Of a DNA stretch of 64,000 nucleotides, positions 7,266 through 17,639 are shown piece after piece. Positions within the stretch are counted from its first letter, which is position 1. Each line of letters opens with the position of its first letter. The stretch lies in the NCBI RefSeq assembly GCF_011612265.2, contig NZ_CP050134.2:1054001-1118000 (forward strand), read 5' to 3'. The notes under the pieces are model-generated. The model worked only from the letters and a program-made list of their open reading frames with translations, had not been told where the DNA came from and ran no database searches. The DNA is from Corynebacterium matruchotii (GTDB taxonomy: Bacteria; Actinomycetota; Actinomycetes; Mycobacteriales; Mycobacteriaceae). A program made the position numbers and the translations under genes.

Positions 7266-7907
7266 TTACTTTAAGAATGCTTTCCTGCGGATGTCGGGGA
7301 GGGACAGGTGCACACCGGAGGCGATGGCAACAGCGCAGGTGGCCTTAATGAGATCGGGGATGAGGAAGGGAACATTGACGGCGAGCGCTTGGCCAAAGGA
7401 CATGTCGGCCCGAAACATCATGCCGACCGAACCGCAGAGGTATTGGCAGGCCAGGGCGGCGATAGCGCCAAGGGCAAGATATATGGTGAGTGCCTTGCGG
7501 TTTCCCCGAGGGGCGAGGTAGGCGATACTGCCAGCAACCGTGGCGGATACAAGGTAGCCGACAAGATAGCCAATGGTGGGGCCGCCCAGGGCCGCGAGCG
7601 TGGTTTTGCCGCCGGCGAGCACGGGCAGGCCGATGAGGCCAAGGCCGAGGAATAGGAGTGCAGTGAGGAAACCGCGGGTGCGACCCAATATGAGGCCGGC
7701 AAGAATGACGGCGGCGTTTTGCAGCACAATAGGCACGCCGGCGGCGCCGACGGGGATGGCGACGAATGCTAGCGCAATGATTAAGGCGGCGAAGACCGCA
7801 ATGTAGGCCACATCTAAGAGTGGGTTACCTGCGGGGGTAGGTGCGGATTCCTGCCGATGTGGGCTATCGGCAGTGGTTGCGGATTGGTTATCCTGTGATG
7901 CAGTCAT
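7266..7907 (-). CDS. bioY: Biotin-binding S component BioY
   Basis: A 213-residue integral membrane BioY with the family's hydrophobic layout: LDVAYIAVFAALIIALAFV, then GAAGVPIVLQNAAVILAGLI (the GVPIVLQ motif), GLIGLPVLAGG and GGPTIGYLVGY, all hallmarks of biotin S components. The start at ATG 7907 (MTASQDNQ) is preferred over the frame's 20-residue upstream extension, which runs through the BioQ-like operator. First gene of bioY-bioM-bioN. Confidence 0.9.
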   Translation of the reverse strand: MTASQDNQSATTADSPHRQESAPTPAGNPLLDVAYIAVFAALIIALAFVAIPVGAAGVPIVLQNAAVILAGLILGRTRGFLTALLFLGLGLIGLPVLAGGKTTLAALGGPTIGYLVGYLVSATVAGSIAYLAPRGNRKALTIYLALGAIAALACQYLCGSVGMMFRADMSFGQALAVNVPFLIPDLIKATCAVAIASGVHLSLPDIRRKAFLK

Positions 7908-7925
7908 AGCTTCACACCCTACAGT

Positions 7926-7938
7926 TAAACACTGTTCA
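7926..7938 (-). promoter_or_regulatory. Candidate BioQ operator upstream of bioY
   Basis: TAAAC-ACT-GTTCA fits the short palindrome TGAAC-N3-GTTAC described for BioQ, the TetR-type biotin regulator of corynebacteria. It lies 19-31 bases before the bioY start. No bioQ gene is in the window. Confidence 0.55.
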
Positions 7939-7967
7939 AACCATGATGAAGACCTAAAAATACCCAC

Positions 7968-8275
7968 AAAAAGGGGTAATTTTCAGGAGTGTGGTACGAC
8001 TATTTCGAGATTTACTTGTTTGGTTGAGGGCGGTGAGCGGCTGAGGGTACCAACATGGGTGTCCCGTTATGGGGATACTCATGCGGGTACACTCCTATGG
8101 TGACCCCAGAATGACGGTACCTATAGGGGTGTGCTTTTTCGGGGACACCTTGGTGAGGGCATCGATATTTGGGGCCATAACTGGGGGTGAATAATTACCG
8201 CCTGCCGATTTTGGCCTAGATGTTTCTGATTATGTGAGCCCATCATGATGCCTCTAACGTCGATACAATGACGGC
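7968..8275. other. 308-bp gap with several small hairpins
   Basis: No credible gene is present. Short inverted repeats follow one another: GTGTCCC (8059-8065) with GGGGATAC (8071-8078), a weaker GGGT/ACCC pair around 8085-8106, and GGTGT (8128-8132) with ACACC (8145-8149). The right part must hold the promoter of the DUF3046 gene. Confidence 0.5.
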
Positions 8276-8482
8276 ATGCGGCTAACGGAATTTCACAAAC
8301 TCATAACCGACGAATTTGGTGATACGCGTGGGGCGTGGATTGTTCACTCGCACATGATTGTCGCGCTGGGTGGAACTGCCGAAGAACTCATAGATGCTGG
8401 CACCGATCCCCGCGACATATGGTGGGCGTTGTGCGAAGATTTTCGAATCCCACCGGAACGGCAATTAGGAAAAGACGAATAG
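8276..8482 (+). CDS. DUF3046 protein upstream of recA
   Basis: A 68-residue protein with the DUF3046 pattern: MRLTEFHKLITDEFG, then ALGGTAEELIDAGTDPRDIW and ALCEDFRIPPE. This small actinobacterial protein of unknown function is regularly found just before recA, as here. GC content and codon use match its neighbours. Confidence 0.85.
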   Translation: MRLTEFHKLITDEFGDTRGAWIVHSHMIVALGGTAEELIDAGTDPRDIWWALCEDFRIPPERQLGKDE

Positions 8483-8818
8483 GTGCAGCGGTGATCGAAT
8501 GTCGGTGCATGGTCAAGAAAACCGCAAATAATCAACACTTCGAACAATCATGCGCCTGCATTATGATGCGTGTCCGGTACGTGCTTTAGCGTAATACTCG
8601 CCATCACAAACCGGCACCACAGTAAAATGCTGGTGGTTTCGGAATGTGGGGGAGAGAAATGTCACAATCGAGAGCCGAAACTGTTCTTCGATCAGTCCAA
8701 CCATATGGCCCTTCATGTAGGTTACTGCTTAGGTCTCACTCACTTGTTGCAGTGGCCCGCATGACCGGCCCCATCGACCCGCCCTAGGCATGCACCTAGG
8801 TCTATTCTAGAAGGAATC
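8483..8818 (+). promoter_or_regulatory. recA upstream region with SOS-like half site
   Basis: This 336-bp non-coding stretch includes TTCGAACA (8539-8546), the reverse complement of TGTTCGAA, which occurs twice upstream of lexA (42189-42196 and 42252-42259). TGTTCGAA is the core of corynebacterial and mycobacterial LexA boxes. A second arm is degenerate, so this is a candidate only. AAGGAA at 8811-8816 is the recA RBS. Confidence 0.4.
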
Positions 8819-9943
8819 ATGGCTACTAAAAAGAGCACCAAAACAACCAAAGCCGCCGTCAACGATCGGCAAAAAGCACTCGATACCGCCCTGGAACAAA
8901 TCGAAAAAGATTTCGGTAAGGGTGCGGTCATGCGGCTGGGGGACGACAACCGGCCGCCCATCAGCGCCATTTCCTCCGGTAACACCGCTATCGACGTGGC
9001 GTTAGGCATCGGCGGGTTCCCCCGGGGCCGCATCGTGGAAATCTACGGTCCGGAATCATCCGGTAAAACCACCGTGGCGCTCCACGCCATTGCCAGCGCC
9101 CAACGTGAAGGGGGCATAGCTGCCTTTATTGACGCCGAACATGCCCTGGATCCGGAATACGCCCGGAAGCTAGGGGTCGACACCGATGCGCTGCTGGTCT
9201 CCCAGCCCGACCATGGTGAGCAGGCCCTAGAGATCGCCGACATGCTGATCCGCTCCGGCGCCATCGACCTCATCGTCGTTGACTCCGTGGCCGCCCTCAC
9301 CCCGAAGGCCGAAATAGAAGGCGACATGGGGGATAGCCACGTGGGCTTGCAGGCTCGCCTCATGAGCCAGGCGCTTCGGAAAATGACCGGTGCCCTGCAC
9401 AACTCCGGCACCACCGCCATTTTCATCAACCAATTGCGCGAGAAAATCGGCGTCATGTTTGGTTCCCCCGAAACCACGACCGGTGGTAAGGCCCTGAAAT
9501 TCTATGCCACGGTGCGGTGCGATGTGCGGCGCACCCAAACCCTGAAGGATGGCCAGGATGCCATTGGTAACCGCACCAAACTCAAGGTCGTGAAAAACAA
9601 GGTATCGCCGCCGTTCAAGATCGCCGAATTTGACATCGTGTACGGTGAGGGCATTTCCCGGGAATCCACCCTCATCGATATGGGCGTCGACAATGGCATC
9701 ATTAAAAAGTCCGGCTCCTGGTTCACCTACGAGGGCGACCAATTAGGCCAAGGCAAGGAGAAGGTTCGCATGCTGTTGAAGAACACTCCCGAACTGGCCG
9801 ACGAAATCGAAGAGAAAATCCTCAAAAAACTGAAGGTCGGCAAATACGCCAACCTGCCGGACGAGGAAACCACCAACGATTCCGTAGATTCCGTGCCGGA
9901 TGTCGACTTCGACGACAATGCTGATGAGCAGCAAGCCGAATAA
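8819..9943 (+). CDS. recA: RecA recombinase
   Basis: Full-length RecA (374 residues): forms filaments on single-stranded DNA for homologous recombination and triggers LexA self-cleavage. Walker A is GPESSGKTT (residues ~77-85), Walker [11 protein letters not shown], the L2 loop region [13 protein letters not shown] and the [14 protein letters not shown] segment are intact. No intein. The acidic tail ([14 protein letters not shown]) is normal. recX overlaps its 3' end. Confidence 0.98.
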   Translation: MATKKSTKTTKAAVNDRQKALDTALEQIEKDFGKGAVMRLGDDNRPPISAISSGNTAIDVALGIGGFPRGRIVEIYGPESSGKTTVALHAIASAQREGGIAAFIDAEHALDPEYARKLGVDTDALLVSQPDHGEQALEIADMLIRSGAIDLIVVDSVAALTPKAEIEGDMGDSHVGLQARLMSQALRKMTGALHNSGTTAIFINQLREKIGVMFGSPETTTGGKALKFYATVRCDVRRTQTLKDGQDAIGNRTKLKVVKNKVSPPFKIAEFDIVYGEGISRESTLIDMGVDNGIIKKSGSWFTYEGDQLGQGKEKVRMLLKNTPELADEIEEKILKKLKVGKYANLPDEETTNDSVDSVPDVDFDDNADEQQAE

Positions 9944-10523
9944 TGCGAAAGAGCGCAAGCTTGAGCAGCTTCGGGCCGCACTAGCCCACTACGAGCGCCA
10001 CGGCAGTGATCTCTTCGACCACCAGGCCGAGGACGCCAAACGGCAAGTGCGGCACCGCGCCCTCTTGCTGCTCGATCAGCGGGCCAGGTCCCGCCACGAA
10101 CTTCAGGAACGCCTTGTCGCGCTCGACTTCGACACCCGGGTTATTGCGGACGTGCTTGACGAGTTGGAACAGTCCCGGCTCGTGAACGACCATGATTTTG
10201 CCATGGAGTGGGTGAGACAACGCCACGAACTCCGCGGCAAATCCCGCAGCGTACTCGACCAGGAACTCCAGCGTAAAGGCATTAGCCCGGAGCACCGTGC
10301 CGCGGCCCTGGAACAAGTCGATGATGACGCCGAGTATCACTGTGCCAGGGAGCTTGCCGCCAAAAAAGCCCGGCAGATCACGAAGCCACCCGCCGACTAT
10401 GCGGAGCAGGAGAAATACCTGCGGCGGATCGTCGGCGTGTTGGCCCGTCGGGGTTTCGCGTCGGGAATGAGCTTCGCCATCGCCAAGGAAGCGTTAGAGC
10501 AGCGCATCGCCGAATTATCCTGA
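9924..10523 (+). CDS. recX: Regulatory protein RecX
   Basis: A RecX-type protein of about 199 residues that binds and limits RecA filaments. It consists of tandem three-helix repeats; visible are [19 protein letters not shown] and the downstream [18 protein letters not shown] with [14 protein letters not shown] 9924 is preferred, giving a 20-base overlap with recA; in-frame ATGs at 9918 and 9900 are possible. Overlap with recA means translational coupling. Confidence 0.9.
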   Translation: MSSKPNNAKERKLEQLRAALAHYERHGSDLFDHQAEDAKRQVRHRALLLLDQRARSRHELQERLVALDFDTRVIADVLDELEQSRLVNDHDFAMEWVRQRHELRGKSRSVLDQELQRKGISPEHRAAALEQVDDDAEYHCARELAAKKARQITKPPADYAEQEKYLRRIVGVLARRGFASGMSFAIAKEALEQRIAELS

Positions 10524-10635
10524 CGAAACCGCTAGCGCCCAGCGCCTTGACGTGGTAAAGCGTGGCGAAGTGGGGTCTGACTTTGGGCTTTCCGGTCGGC
10601 CCCGATTAGAATTGCAACCCGTGTCAGCACCGATC

Positions 10636-12216
10636 ATGAAAAACGAAGCCAATCTTGCCGATTACACCACCCCCACAGCTACCACCCCGGATTCTGTGGC
10701 AGGCCGCACCTATGAGGTGCGTACCTTTGGCTGTCAAATGAACGTGCATGACTCGGAACGACTCTCTGGGCTGCTGGAGGATGCCGGTTACCAGCCCGTG
10801 GTTGCGGGCAACACCCCGGATCTCATTGTGTTTAATACATGCGCGGTGCGGGAAAACGCCGACATGCGACTCTACGGCACCCTAGGGTCGCTCCGCAGCG
10901 TCAAGGAACGGCATCCCGGCATGCAGATCGCCGTCGGCGGGTGCCTGGCGCAAAAAGACAAGGATGCCGTGGTGAAGAAGGCACCCTGGGTCGATGTGGT
11001 GTTCGGCACCCACAACATTGGATCACTGCCGGCGCTGCTCAAGCGCGCATCCCATAACCACCAGGCCGAGGTGGAGATCGTCGACGCCCTGGAGCAATTC
11101 CCGTCGGTGCTGCCCGCCAAACGGGAATCCGCCTACGCCGGCTGGGTGTCGGTGTCCGTGGGCTGCAATAACACCTGCACCTTCTGCATCGTGCCATCCT
11201 TGCGGGGCAAAGAAATTGATCGCCGTCCTGGTGATATCCTCGCCGAGGTGCAGGCCCTCGTCGATCAAGGTGTGGTAGAAGTCACTCTATTGGGGCAGAA
11301 CGTGAACGCTTATGGTGTGAACTTTGCGGACCCCGACCTGCCGCGGGACCGTTCGGCTTTCTCCCGGCTGTTGCGCGCCTGCGGTGAGATTACCGGCCTG
11401 GAGCGGGTGCGGTTCACGTCCCCTCACCCGGCGGAATTCACCTCCGACGTGATCGACGCCATGGCGGAAACCCCCACCGTGTGCCCCCAATTGCACATGC
11501 CACTGCAATCCGGTTCGGACAAGGTGCTCAAGGAAATGCGCAGGTCATACCGGACCAAGAAATTCCTGGCCATCCTTGACGAAGTGCGGCAGAAAATCCC
11601 GCACGCGGCCATCACCACGGACATTATCGTGGGCTTCCCCGGCGAGACTGAGGAAGACTTTCAGGCCACCCTCGACGTGGTGGAAAAGGCCCGCTTTACT
11701 AGCGCCTTCACCTTCCAATATTCGCCGCGTCCCGGCACGCCCGCCGCCGAATACGAGCAGCAGGTCCCCAAGGAAGTGGTGCAGGAACGCTACGAGCGGC
11801 TCATCGCCCTGCAGGAGCGTGTGTGCCTGGAAGAAAACCAGAAACTTGTGAACACAGAGGTAGAACTTCTCGTCCAGGCCGATGGTGGGAAGAAGAACGC
11901 CAAGACGCATCGCATGACCGGCCGGGCCCGCGACGGCAGGTTGGTGCACTTTCATCCGGTCGGCAGCATCGACCAGAGCATTCGCCCCGGCGACATCATC
12001 ACCACAACAGTGACAGAGGCGAAGCCGCACTTCCTCATCGCCGATGCCGGGGTGCTCACGCATCGCCGCACGGTGGCCGGCGACATGAGTGAGGCCGGCA
12101 AGGTTCCCACCACCGCGCCCATTGGGGTGGGGTTGGGCATGCCGAAGATTGGTGCGCCCGCTCCGGCAGTCAGCGCGTCGACAAGCAACTGCGATTCCAC
12201 CGGTTGCGGTTGCTAG
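10636..12216 (+). CDS. miaB: tRNA-2-methylthio-N6-dimethylallyladenosine synthase MiaB
   Basis: A radical-SAM methylthiotransferase acting on i6A37 of tRNA, the product of MiaA. The N-terminal UPF0004 domain carries its three cluster Cys (TFGCQMN, NTCAVRE, GGCLAQK); the radical SAM motif is CNNTCTFC; a TRAM domain follows. ATG 10636 gives 526 residues; GTG 10621 is a possible earlier start. The protein has a ~45-residue C-terminal extension ending CDSTGCGC, with four Cys in the last eight residues, beyond the usual TRAM end. miaA lies 3.4 kb downstream. Confidence 0.93.
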   Translation: MKNEANLADYTTPTATTPDSVAGRTYEVRTFGCQMNVHDSERLSGLLEDAGYQPVVAGNTPDLIVFNTCAVRENADMRLYGTLGSLRSVKERHPGMQIAVGGCLAQKDKDAVVKKAPWVDVVFGTHNIGSLPALLKRASHNHQAEVEIVDALEQFPSVLPAKRESAYAGWVSVSVGCNNTCTFCIVPSLRGKEIDRRPGDILAEVQALVDQGVVEVTLLGQNVNAYGVNFADPDLPRDRSAFSRLLRACGEITGLERVRFTSPHPAEFTSDVIDAMAETPTVCPQLHMPLQSGSDKVLKEMRRSYRTKKFLAILDEVRQKIPHAAITTDIIVGFPGETEEDFQATLDVVEKARFTSAFTFQYSPRPGTPAAEYEQQVPKEVVQERYERLIALQERVCLEENQKLVNTEVELLVQADGGKKNAKTHRMTGRARDGRLVHFHPVGSIDQSIRPGDIITTTVTEAKPHFLIADAGVLTHRRTVAGDMSEAGKVPTTAPIGVGLGMPKIGAPAPAVSASTSNCDSTGCGC

Positions 12217-12262
12217 GATAAAAGGCATTATCCCACTCACCGCGTTCTTAAGGATATGCCCC

Positions 12263-12907
12263 ATGTCGGAACCCAAACCTGATCTCGCAACCCTAGAAAA
12301 ACAGGCCGCCGGCACCATTTCGCTGAAATCCGGCCGTGGCTATCTCATTGTGGCCTGGGCGCTCTTCACCATAGGCCTACTGCTGCCGCACGCCGGGTCG
12401 CTCAGCGGCTGGCAGGTGCTCATGTGGCACAAAACCATCGACGGCATACACATCGGCATTGTCGAATCTGTGTTCGTGTGGTTGGGTACCCTGGGTCTCG
12501 TGATCAGTGGGGGACTACTGCTCATCACCAAACGCACAATCTTCGCCAATATTACCTACCTGCTCACTGGCATGGCGCTTCTCGCATCGCTGTTCGGTAT
12601 GTGGATGCGCCTGCAAGACAAAGAAACCACCGGCGGCCCCGGCCTGGGCTTGGGGTTCTTACTGCAGGTCCTAGCAGTCATCATCACCACCTATGCGCTG
12701 TCCGTCATGATTCTGCGCCGCAGCGACGAACAGAAAGCAATCGCGCAGCAGCGGGCAGCAAGCGAAGACCTGGACGAGGTTGGGTATGCGCAGCGCGCCG
12801 CGCTTGTGAGCCAACAGCAGAACACGCCCGAAACCAATCCCTTGCTTGTCGACGACCGACGCAAGCGTGCCGCCGAACGCCACCACACCAAGAAAACCAA
12901 AAACTAG
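12263..12907 (+). CDS. Conserved actinobacterial membrane protein (Rv2732c position)
   Basis: A 214-residue protein with about four hydrophobic helices (around residues 26-45, 65-90, 94-114, 128-150) and a hydrophilic C-terminal tail ending in a basic stretch (RHHTKKTKN). Its place right after miaB matches a conserved membrane protein in mycobacteria. The start at ATG 12263 follows AAGGA (12250-12254). No function is known; the tail is probably cytoplasmic. Confidence 0.8.
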   Translation: MSEPKPDLATLEKQAAGTISLKSGRGYLIVAWALFTIGLLLPHAGSLSGWQVLMWHKTIDGIHIGIVESVFVWLGTLGLVISGGLLLITKRTIFANITYLLTGMALLASLFGMWMRLQDKETTGGPGLGLGFLLQVLAVIITTYALSVMILRRSDEQKAIAQQRAASEDLDEVGYAQRAALVSQQQNTPETNPLLVDDRRKRAAERHHTKKTKN

Positions 12908-14016
12908 AAAACCTTTTCGAAACACTGTGTGCGGGAGGTTTCCCGGAAATCCACCGAATAATTAGCCACCAACATGGGCTCATTATCCTCAGCCACAGCC
13001 GTGTAGATCGACCGCACCTCAGGCCACCGCTCCTGCACTTCCTTGCGCAGTCGATACTTGAGCGCAGAAGACAGGTTCAGTCCCCGATGCCGGCGGTTCA
13101 CCACCGTTATCTGCTGCTCGGCGCAATCCGACCCCCGCATCCGCCGCACCTCGGACAGGCCCGCAACCACACCGAAATACACCAACACCACCATCAGCGA
13201 TTGTTCGCCATCGCGCAGCTGGTGATCCCACCGTTTCCTCGTCCACGGCACTACATCCCGAGTCAACCCACCAACTGGCATGTCCGCTTCGGCCTCTGTG
13301 TAAAGCTGTAGTAGCGGCTCTCTGTGTTGCTCCGGTGACCGATGGTCCTCATACACCACAAAATCATATCCGGGCGGCAACACCGGTCCTTCCCACTGCG
13401 ACTCCGATGATGTGGGAATCACCCCACACAACTCCACCATCCCCAGATAATAGCCACAGTCTAATAGCTCCCACTCGAAATCCCCCTCGCCACCCGACAG
13501 CGGTACCCCATGCCATATTCGAATAAGGGTTCGCCCCACGGCCTGTGTGAACTCCTCAATCCCCGCAATGAGTTCCCGCCACGCCGTCAGCTCCGACCCG
13601 GTGGCCGGTCCGCCCGGGGTCTCTGGGAGAAAATCAACTCCCAACACCAAGTCCGCGTCCACCCCTTGGGCGCCCGGCGTCATAGTCGCATCCACATACC
13701 CCAACACCTCAACGTCATCCGGCAGGCCCGGGTGAGCCGAGCCCGCATCAGCGGCAATCAGCGGATACCCCAGCGGTGAGCGTCGAAAAGCGGAAAGATC
13801 CGGCTCACCCGAAACCGCAACCAACACCACCGACTCCCGCACCGGGGTGGGCCGCAGCGACTCGCACACCACCTCTGCCGACGCCGAATCAGCCACGTCA
13901 CCACTCACATCCTGATGCGCAACATTGGTGGCAAACACAAAATTCACCAACGCATCACTATAGTCCGCAGGCGTCACGTCGGTTTCAGGGGGCGCAAATT
14001 GAAAAAAGACAGTCAT
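12904..14016 (-). CDS. GNAT-like N-acetyltransferase family protein
   Basis: A 370-residue protein whose C-terminal part resembles a GNAT fold: VVNRRHRGLNLSSALKYRL fits the acetyl-CoA-binding loop and helix (V-x-x-x-x-R-G-x-G-x-A-type, here HRGLNLSSAL), followed by AVAEDNEPMLVANYSVDFRE, the asparagine-containing terminal strand of actinobacterial GNATs. The N-terminal half is weaker and may be a degenerate second GNAT domain. Substrate unknown. It converges on and overlaps the end of the preceding gene by 4 bases. Confidence 0.65.
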   Translation of the reverse strand: MTVFFQFAPPETDVTPADYSDALVNFVFATNVAHQDVSGDVADSASAEVVCESLRPTPVRESVVLVAVSGEPDLSAFRRSPLGYPLIAADAGSAHPGLPDDVEVLGYVDATMTPGAQGVDADLVLGVDFLPETPGGPATGSELTAWRELIAGIEEFTQAVGRTLIRIWHGVPLSGGEGDFEWELLDCGYYLGMVELCGVIPTSSESQWEGPVLPPGYDFVVYEDHRSPEQHREPLLQLYTEAEADMPVGGLTRDVVPWTRKRWDHQLRDGEQSLMVVLVYFGVVAGLSEVRRMRGSDCAEQQITVVNRRHRGLNLSSALKYRLRKEVQERWPEVRSIYTAVAEDNEPMLVANYSVDFRETSRTQCFEKVF

Positions 14017-14049
14017 GGCTTAACCATAACTGTCTCACCTACCGGCAGC

Positions 14050-15396
14050 CTACCGCGACTCTACCGCATGAATAGCAGCATCCGCCCACTCCTGCCACTG
14101 GGCGGCCTGCTCCCGGAACTTCTGGGCATCCTTCGTCTTACCCTTCGCCTCTGCAGCCTCCGCCGCGGCCGTGAACTCTTTCACCTTCGCCGTAAACTGT
14201 GCCGCCCGGGCCTGCGCCTCTGGATCCGTACGCCGCCACTGGTCCTCCACCGCTCGGCTCACCAACGACTCCAGCTTGAAGATCTTGTCTTCAAACTCCC
14301 GCACCCGGCCCCGCGGCACAAACCCGATCTCTTCCCACTTCTCCTGCAGCTCGCGCAGCTTTGCCCGTGCCACATCAGCCGAGCTTGCCGACTCAATCGC
14401 CGGACCATACTCGGCCAGCAACGCCTCCTTTGCCGCCGCATTCGCGGCAAACTCCTGATCCCGCTTCTCATGCTCCGCATTGCGTGCATCAAAGAAATGG
14501 TCCTGGGCCGCCTTGAACGCATTCCACAACTTATCATCCATGTCCCGCGGCGCCCGGCCAGCCTGACGCCACCGATCCATCAACTCACGAAACGCCCGGG
14601 CGGTCTCATTCCAATCGGTGGAATCCTTGATAGCCTCAGCCTGCGCCACCAACCCCTCCTTGACGCGCTGCGCCGAAGCCCGACCCCGATCCAACTCCGC
14701 AAAATGCGCCCCCCGACGCCGATTAAACGAATCCCGCGCCCGCGAATACCGCTTCCACAGCGCATCATCGGTTTTCCGATCCACCCCCCGAATCGTCCGC
14801 CACTCATCCAAAATGGCCCGAATCCGGTCGCCGGCCTGCTTCCACTCCGTGGAATTCTCCGCAATATCCTCGGCCTCCGCGGCCAACTCCTCCTTGCGGG
14901 CAATCGCCGCTTGCCGACGAGCCTGCTTCTCCTCCTTGGCCCGCTCACCGGCAACAATCGCCTCATCCATGAACTTCGTCAGCCGTGACCGCAGTGACTC
15001 CACATCCCCAATCACCGCGGCCTCATCCAACGAATCCCGCAACTGCTCGGCCTTGCCTCGCAAATGCGCCGACTCCGTGGGATGACTCTGCAACCGGGTC
15101 TCCAAATTGATAACCTCAACCACCAGATCATCAAACCGGGCCCCATAATGTGCCAACCCCTCCGCCGGCGTACCCGCCTGCCAGGAACCAATCAGACGCT
15201 CCCCATCGGTCGTCTTCACATACGCATTCCCCGACTCGTCAACCCGACCCCACTCTGCCGGATCAGACGCCGCCGGAATGGTAACAGCTGGGCGGGCCGC
15301 AGGCTGCGCCGTAGGAGTGGGGGCCGTGGGACGCGAAACTCCGCCGGCAACAACACCGGGACGAGGGCCTGGCTTAGGGGGGTGGGGAGTAGTCAT
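14050..15396 (-). CDS. DUF349 coiled-coil protein
   Basis: A 448-residue, Arg/Glu/Ala-rich protein with repeated DUF349 helical units (for example WKQAGDRIRAILDEWRTIRG and WNETARAFRELMDRWRQAGR). A short N-terminal low-complexity Pro/Thr/Ala segment precedes a conserved EWGRVDESGNAYV region. It occupies the Rv2731 position between the miaB region and miaA. DUF349 repeats are all-helical and proposed to bind nucleic acids or act as scaffolds; the role is unknown. Confidence 0.85.
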   Translation of the reverse strand: MTTPHPPKPGPRPGVVAGGVSRPTAPTPTAQPAARPAVTIPAASDPAEWGRVDESGNAYVKTTDGERLIGSWQAGTPAEGLAHYGARFDDLVVEVINLETRLQSHPTESAHLRGKAEQLRDSLDEAAVIGDVESLRSRLTKFMDEAIVAGERAKEEKQARRQAAIARKEELAAEAEDIAENSTEWKQAGDRIRAILDEWRTIRGVDRKTDDALWKRYSRARDSFNRRRGAHFAELDRGRASAQRVKEGLVAQAEAIKDSTDWNETARAFRELMDRWRQAGRAPRDMDDKLWNAFKAAQDHFFDARNAEHEKRDQEFAANAAAKEALLAEYGPAIESASSADVARAKLRELQEKWEEIGFVPRGRVREFEDKIFKLESLVSRAVEDQWRRTDPEAQARAAQFTAKVKEFTAAAEAAEAKGKTKDAQKFREQAAQWQEWADAAIHAVESR

Positions 15397-15643
15397 GGCA
15401 AAATTTCCTTACAGTAATTGTGCCGCGCGACGCGGCTGCCGAAACGAAAATGACAAGAGAGTAGTCTTCCCAACAAACCTCAATGAAGCATCCGGGATCT
15501 AGGAGCACAAGCCATGAAGCCACGCCCATGCCAGCTAGCACAAGAAAACACTCCTCACCAAACATACCTTGAAGACGCGAGCAATGTCATTTGAACCACA
15601 CCACACCAGCAGTAAACCCGCACATGACCTGCACGAGAATCCC

Positions 15644-16609
15644 ATGACCCCGCCAACAACCACAACGCATACGTCGCCCATCCGGCCGGTTGCCATTGTT
15701 GGGCCCACCGCCTCCGGAAAATCCGCCCTCGGCATCAGCCTCGCCCACGCCTGCAACGGCGAAATCGTCAACGTTGACTCCATGCAGCTCTACCAAGGCA
15801 TGGACATCGGCACCGCCAAACTCACCATCCCCGAACGCGCCGGCATTCCCCACCACCTGCTCGACATCTGGGACGTCACCGAAACCGCCTCCGTCGCCCA
15901 CTACCAAAACCTCGCCATCGCCACCGTCACAGACATCATGGCCCGCGGGAAACTCCCCATCCTCGTCGGCGGCTCCATGCTCTACGTGCAATCCCTCATC
16001 GACGACTGGCAATTTCCCCCCACCGACCCACAGGTGCGAAAGAACTGGGAGAAAAAACTTGTCGACATAGGCATCGCAGCCCTCCACGACCACCTGAAAA
16101 CCCTCGACCCCGAGGCCGCCGCCATTATCGAAGCCAACGATCCTCGCCGCACCGTCCGGGCACTCGAAGTCATCGAACTCACCGGCCGGCCTTTCACCGC
16201 ATCCCAGCCCCCGAAAACCGCCCCGCCCCGATGGGACACCATCATCATTGGGTTGCGCACCACCAGCGACTGGCTGAACCCCCGCATCACCCAGCGAACC
16301 GAACAAATGTTTGCCCAGGGATTCATTGACGAAGTGGCCGACCTTGTCGCCAATCGCGGCCTCATAGCCGACTCTACCGCCGGCCGAGCCATCGGCTACG
16401 CCCAAATCCTCGCCGCCCGCGCCGGACAATTGGCCTGGGACGATGTGCTGGAACGAACCATTATTAGTACCCGACGATACGTCCGCCGGCAACGCAGCTG
16501 GTTCAACCGGGACCCCCGCATCCACTGGATTGACGCCACCGACACCGAAAACCCACCATACGAACAAATGCGCAACATTCTTATAGCCGAGGGGGTATCT
16601 TGTGGGTAA
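15644..16609 (+). CDS. miaA: tRNA dimethylallyltransferase MiaA
   Basis: Transfers a dimethylallyl group to A37 of tRNAs reading UNN codons, the step before MiaB. P-loop VGPTASGKSALG (residues ~17-28), the DSMQLYQGMDIGTAK substrate-binding segment, GGSMLYVQSL and the RRQRSWFNRD motif near the C-terminus are all present. ATG 15644 gives 321 residues, near the family norm; the frame is open to 15569, but those 25 residues are unlike MiaA and no strong RBS separates the options. Confidence 0.93.
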   Translation: MTPPTTTTHTSPIRPVAIVGPTASGKSALGISLAHACNGEIVNVDSMQLYQGMDIGTAKLTIPERAGIPHHLLDIWDVTETASVAHYQNLAIATVTDIMARGKLPILVGGSMLYVQSLIDDWQFPPTDPQVRKNWEKKLVDIGIAALHDHLKTLDPEAAAIIEANDPRRTVRALEVIELTGRPFTASQPPKTAPPRWDTIIIGLRTTSDWLNPRITQRTEQMFAQGFIDEVADLVANRGLIADSTAGRAIGYAQILAARAGQLAWDDVLERTIISTRRYVRRQRSWFNRDPRIHWIDATDTENPPYEQMRNILIAEGVSCG

Positions 16610-16715
16610 CACCAGGTGAAACCGCATGACAGGAACATCATCCGTGGGTACCATACGTTAGTAATAAAAGAATTCAATTAACAAAAGCTAAATATTTCAA
16701 AAATCAGAAAGAGTC

Positions 16716-17639
16716 ATGCCGATGACCGCACCGCACACACTCAACTCCCACCCAACCACCATCGCCTTCACGAAAGGCCACGGCACCCAAAACGACTTCA
16801 TCATCCTGCCCGATCCCGAAGCCCAACTCTCCCTCACCCCACAACTCATTGCCACCCTGTGCGATAGGCAACGCGGCATCGGCGCCGACGGAATCCTTCG
16901 GGTCGCCACCACCGGCGCCCTCCGCCGCGCCGGGCTCCTGACCAATAACCCCACCAGCCTCGAAGCCATCAGTGATGATGACTGGTTTATGGACTACTAC
17001 AATGCCGACGGTAGCGTCGCGGAAATGTGCGGCAATGGCACCCGCGTCTTCGCCCACTATGTTCGATCCCGGGGGCTGGTCACCACTGACCAATTCACCA
17101 TCGGTACCCGCGCCGGGGCGAAACCGGTCACCGTACATTCATTCGATGACGATAACGCCGTGGTGTCTGTTGCCATGGGGCCGGCCACATCATTAGGGGA
17201 GTCCACTTGCTCCATGGGCGGCCGCATGTATGCCGGTATGGGAGTGGACATGGGTAATCCGCATTTAGCCTGTGTGGTTCCAGGGCTTACCGCGGAAGCC
17301 CTGGCCGACCTCACCCTGGATCGGCCCGAGTTTGATGCCGAATTCTTCCCCGAGGGGGTCAATGTGGAGGTACTGACCGAACTTGCGCACAGCCCAGAGG
17401 GTTATCGCACACACATGCGGGTTTATGAGCGTGGGGTAGGGGAGACCCGTTCCTGCGGCACCGGCACCGTGGCCGCGGCCCGGGCGGCCCTAGCCTATGC
17501 GGGCTTCGTCAATGGCACCGTCATGGTGCAGATTCCCGGCGGGCAGGTGGAAGTCACCATTGATGGCGATACCTCTACCCTGCGTGGCCCGTCCGCTCTG
17601 GTGGCCACCGGGGAGCTGCATTGTGCGGCGCTGAACTAA
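16716..17639 (+). CDS. dapF: Diaminopimelate epimerase
   Basis: Converts LL- to meso-diaminopimelate for lysine and peptidoglycan synthesis. The two catalytic Cys are seen in [15 protein letters not shown] (residue ~108) and [14 protein letters not shown] (residue ~246). 307 residues. The start ATG 16716 is followed by a second ATG at 16722. It follows miaA by 106 bp, as in other actinobacteria, and overlaps the convergent surface-protein gene by a few bases. Confidence 0.96.
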   Translation: MPMTAPHTLNSHPTTIAFTKGHGTQNDFIILPDPEAQLSLTPQLIATLCDRQRGIGADGILRVATTGALRRAGLLTNNPTSLEAISDDDWFMDYYNADGSVAEMCGNGTRVFAHYVRSRGLVTTDQFTIGTRAGAKPVTVHSFDDDNAVVSVAMGPATSLGESTCSMGGRMYAGMGVDMGNPHLACVVPGLTAEALADLTLDRPEFDAEFFPEGVNVEVLTELAHSPEGYRTHMRVYERGVGETRSCGTGTVAAARAALAYAGFVNGTVMVQIPGGQVEVTIDGDTSTLRGPSALVATGELHCAALN

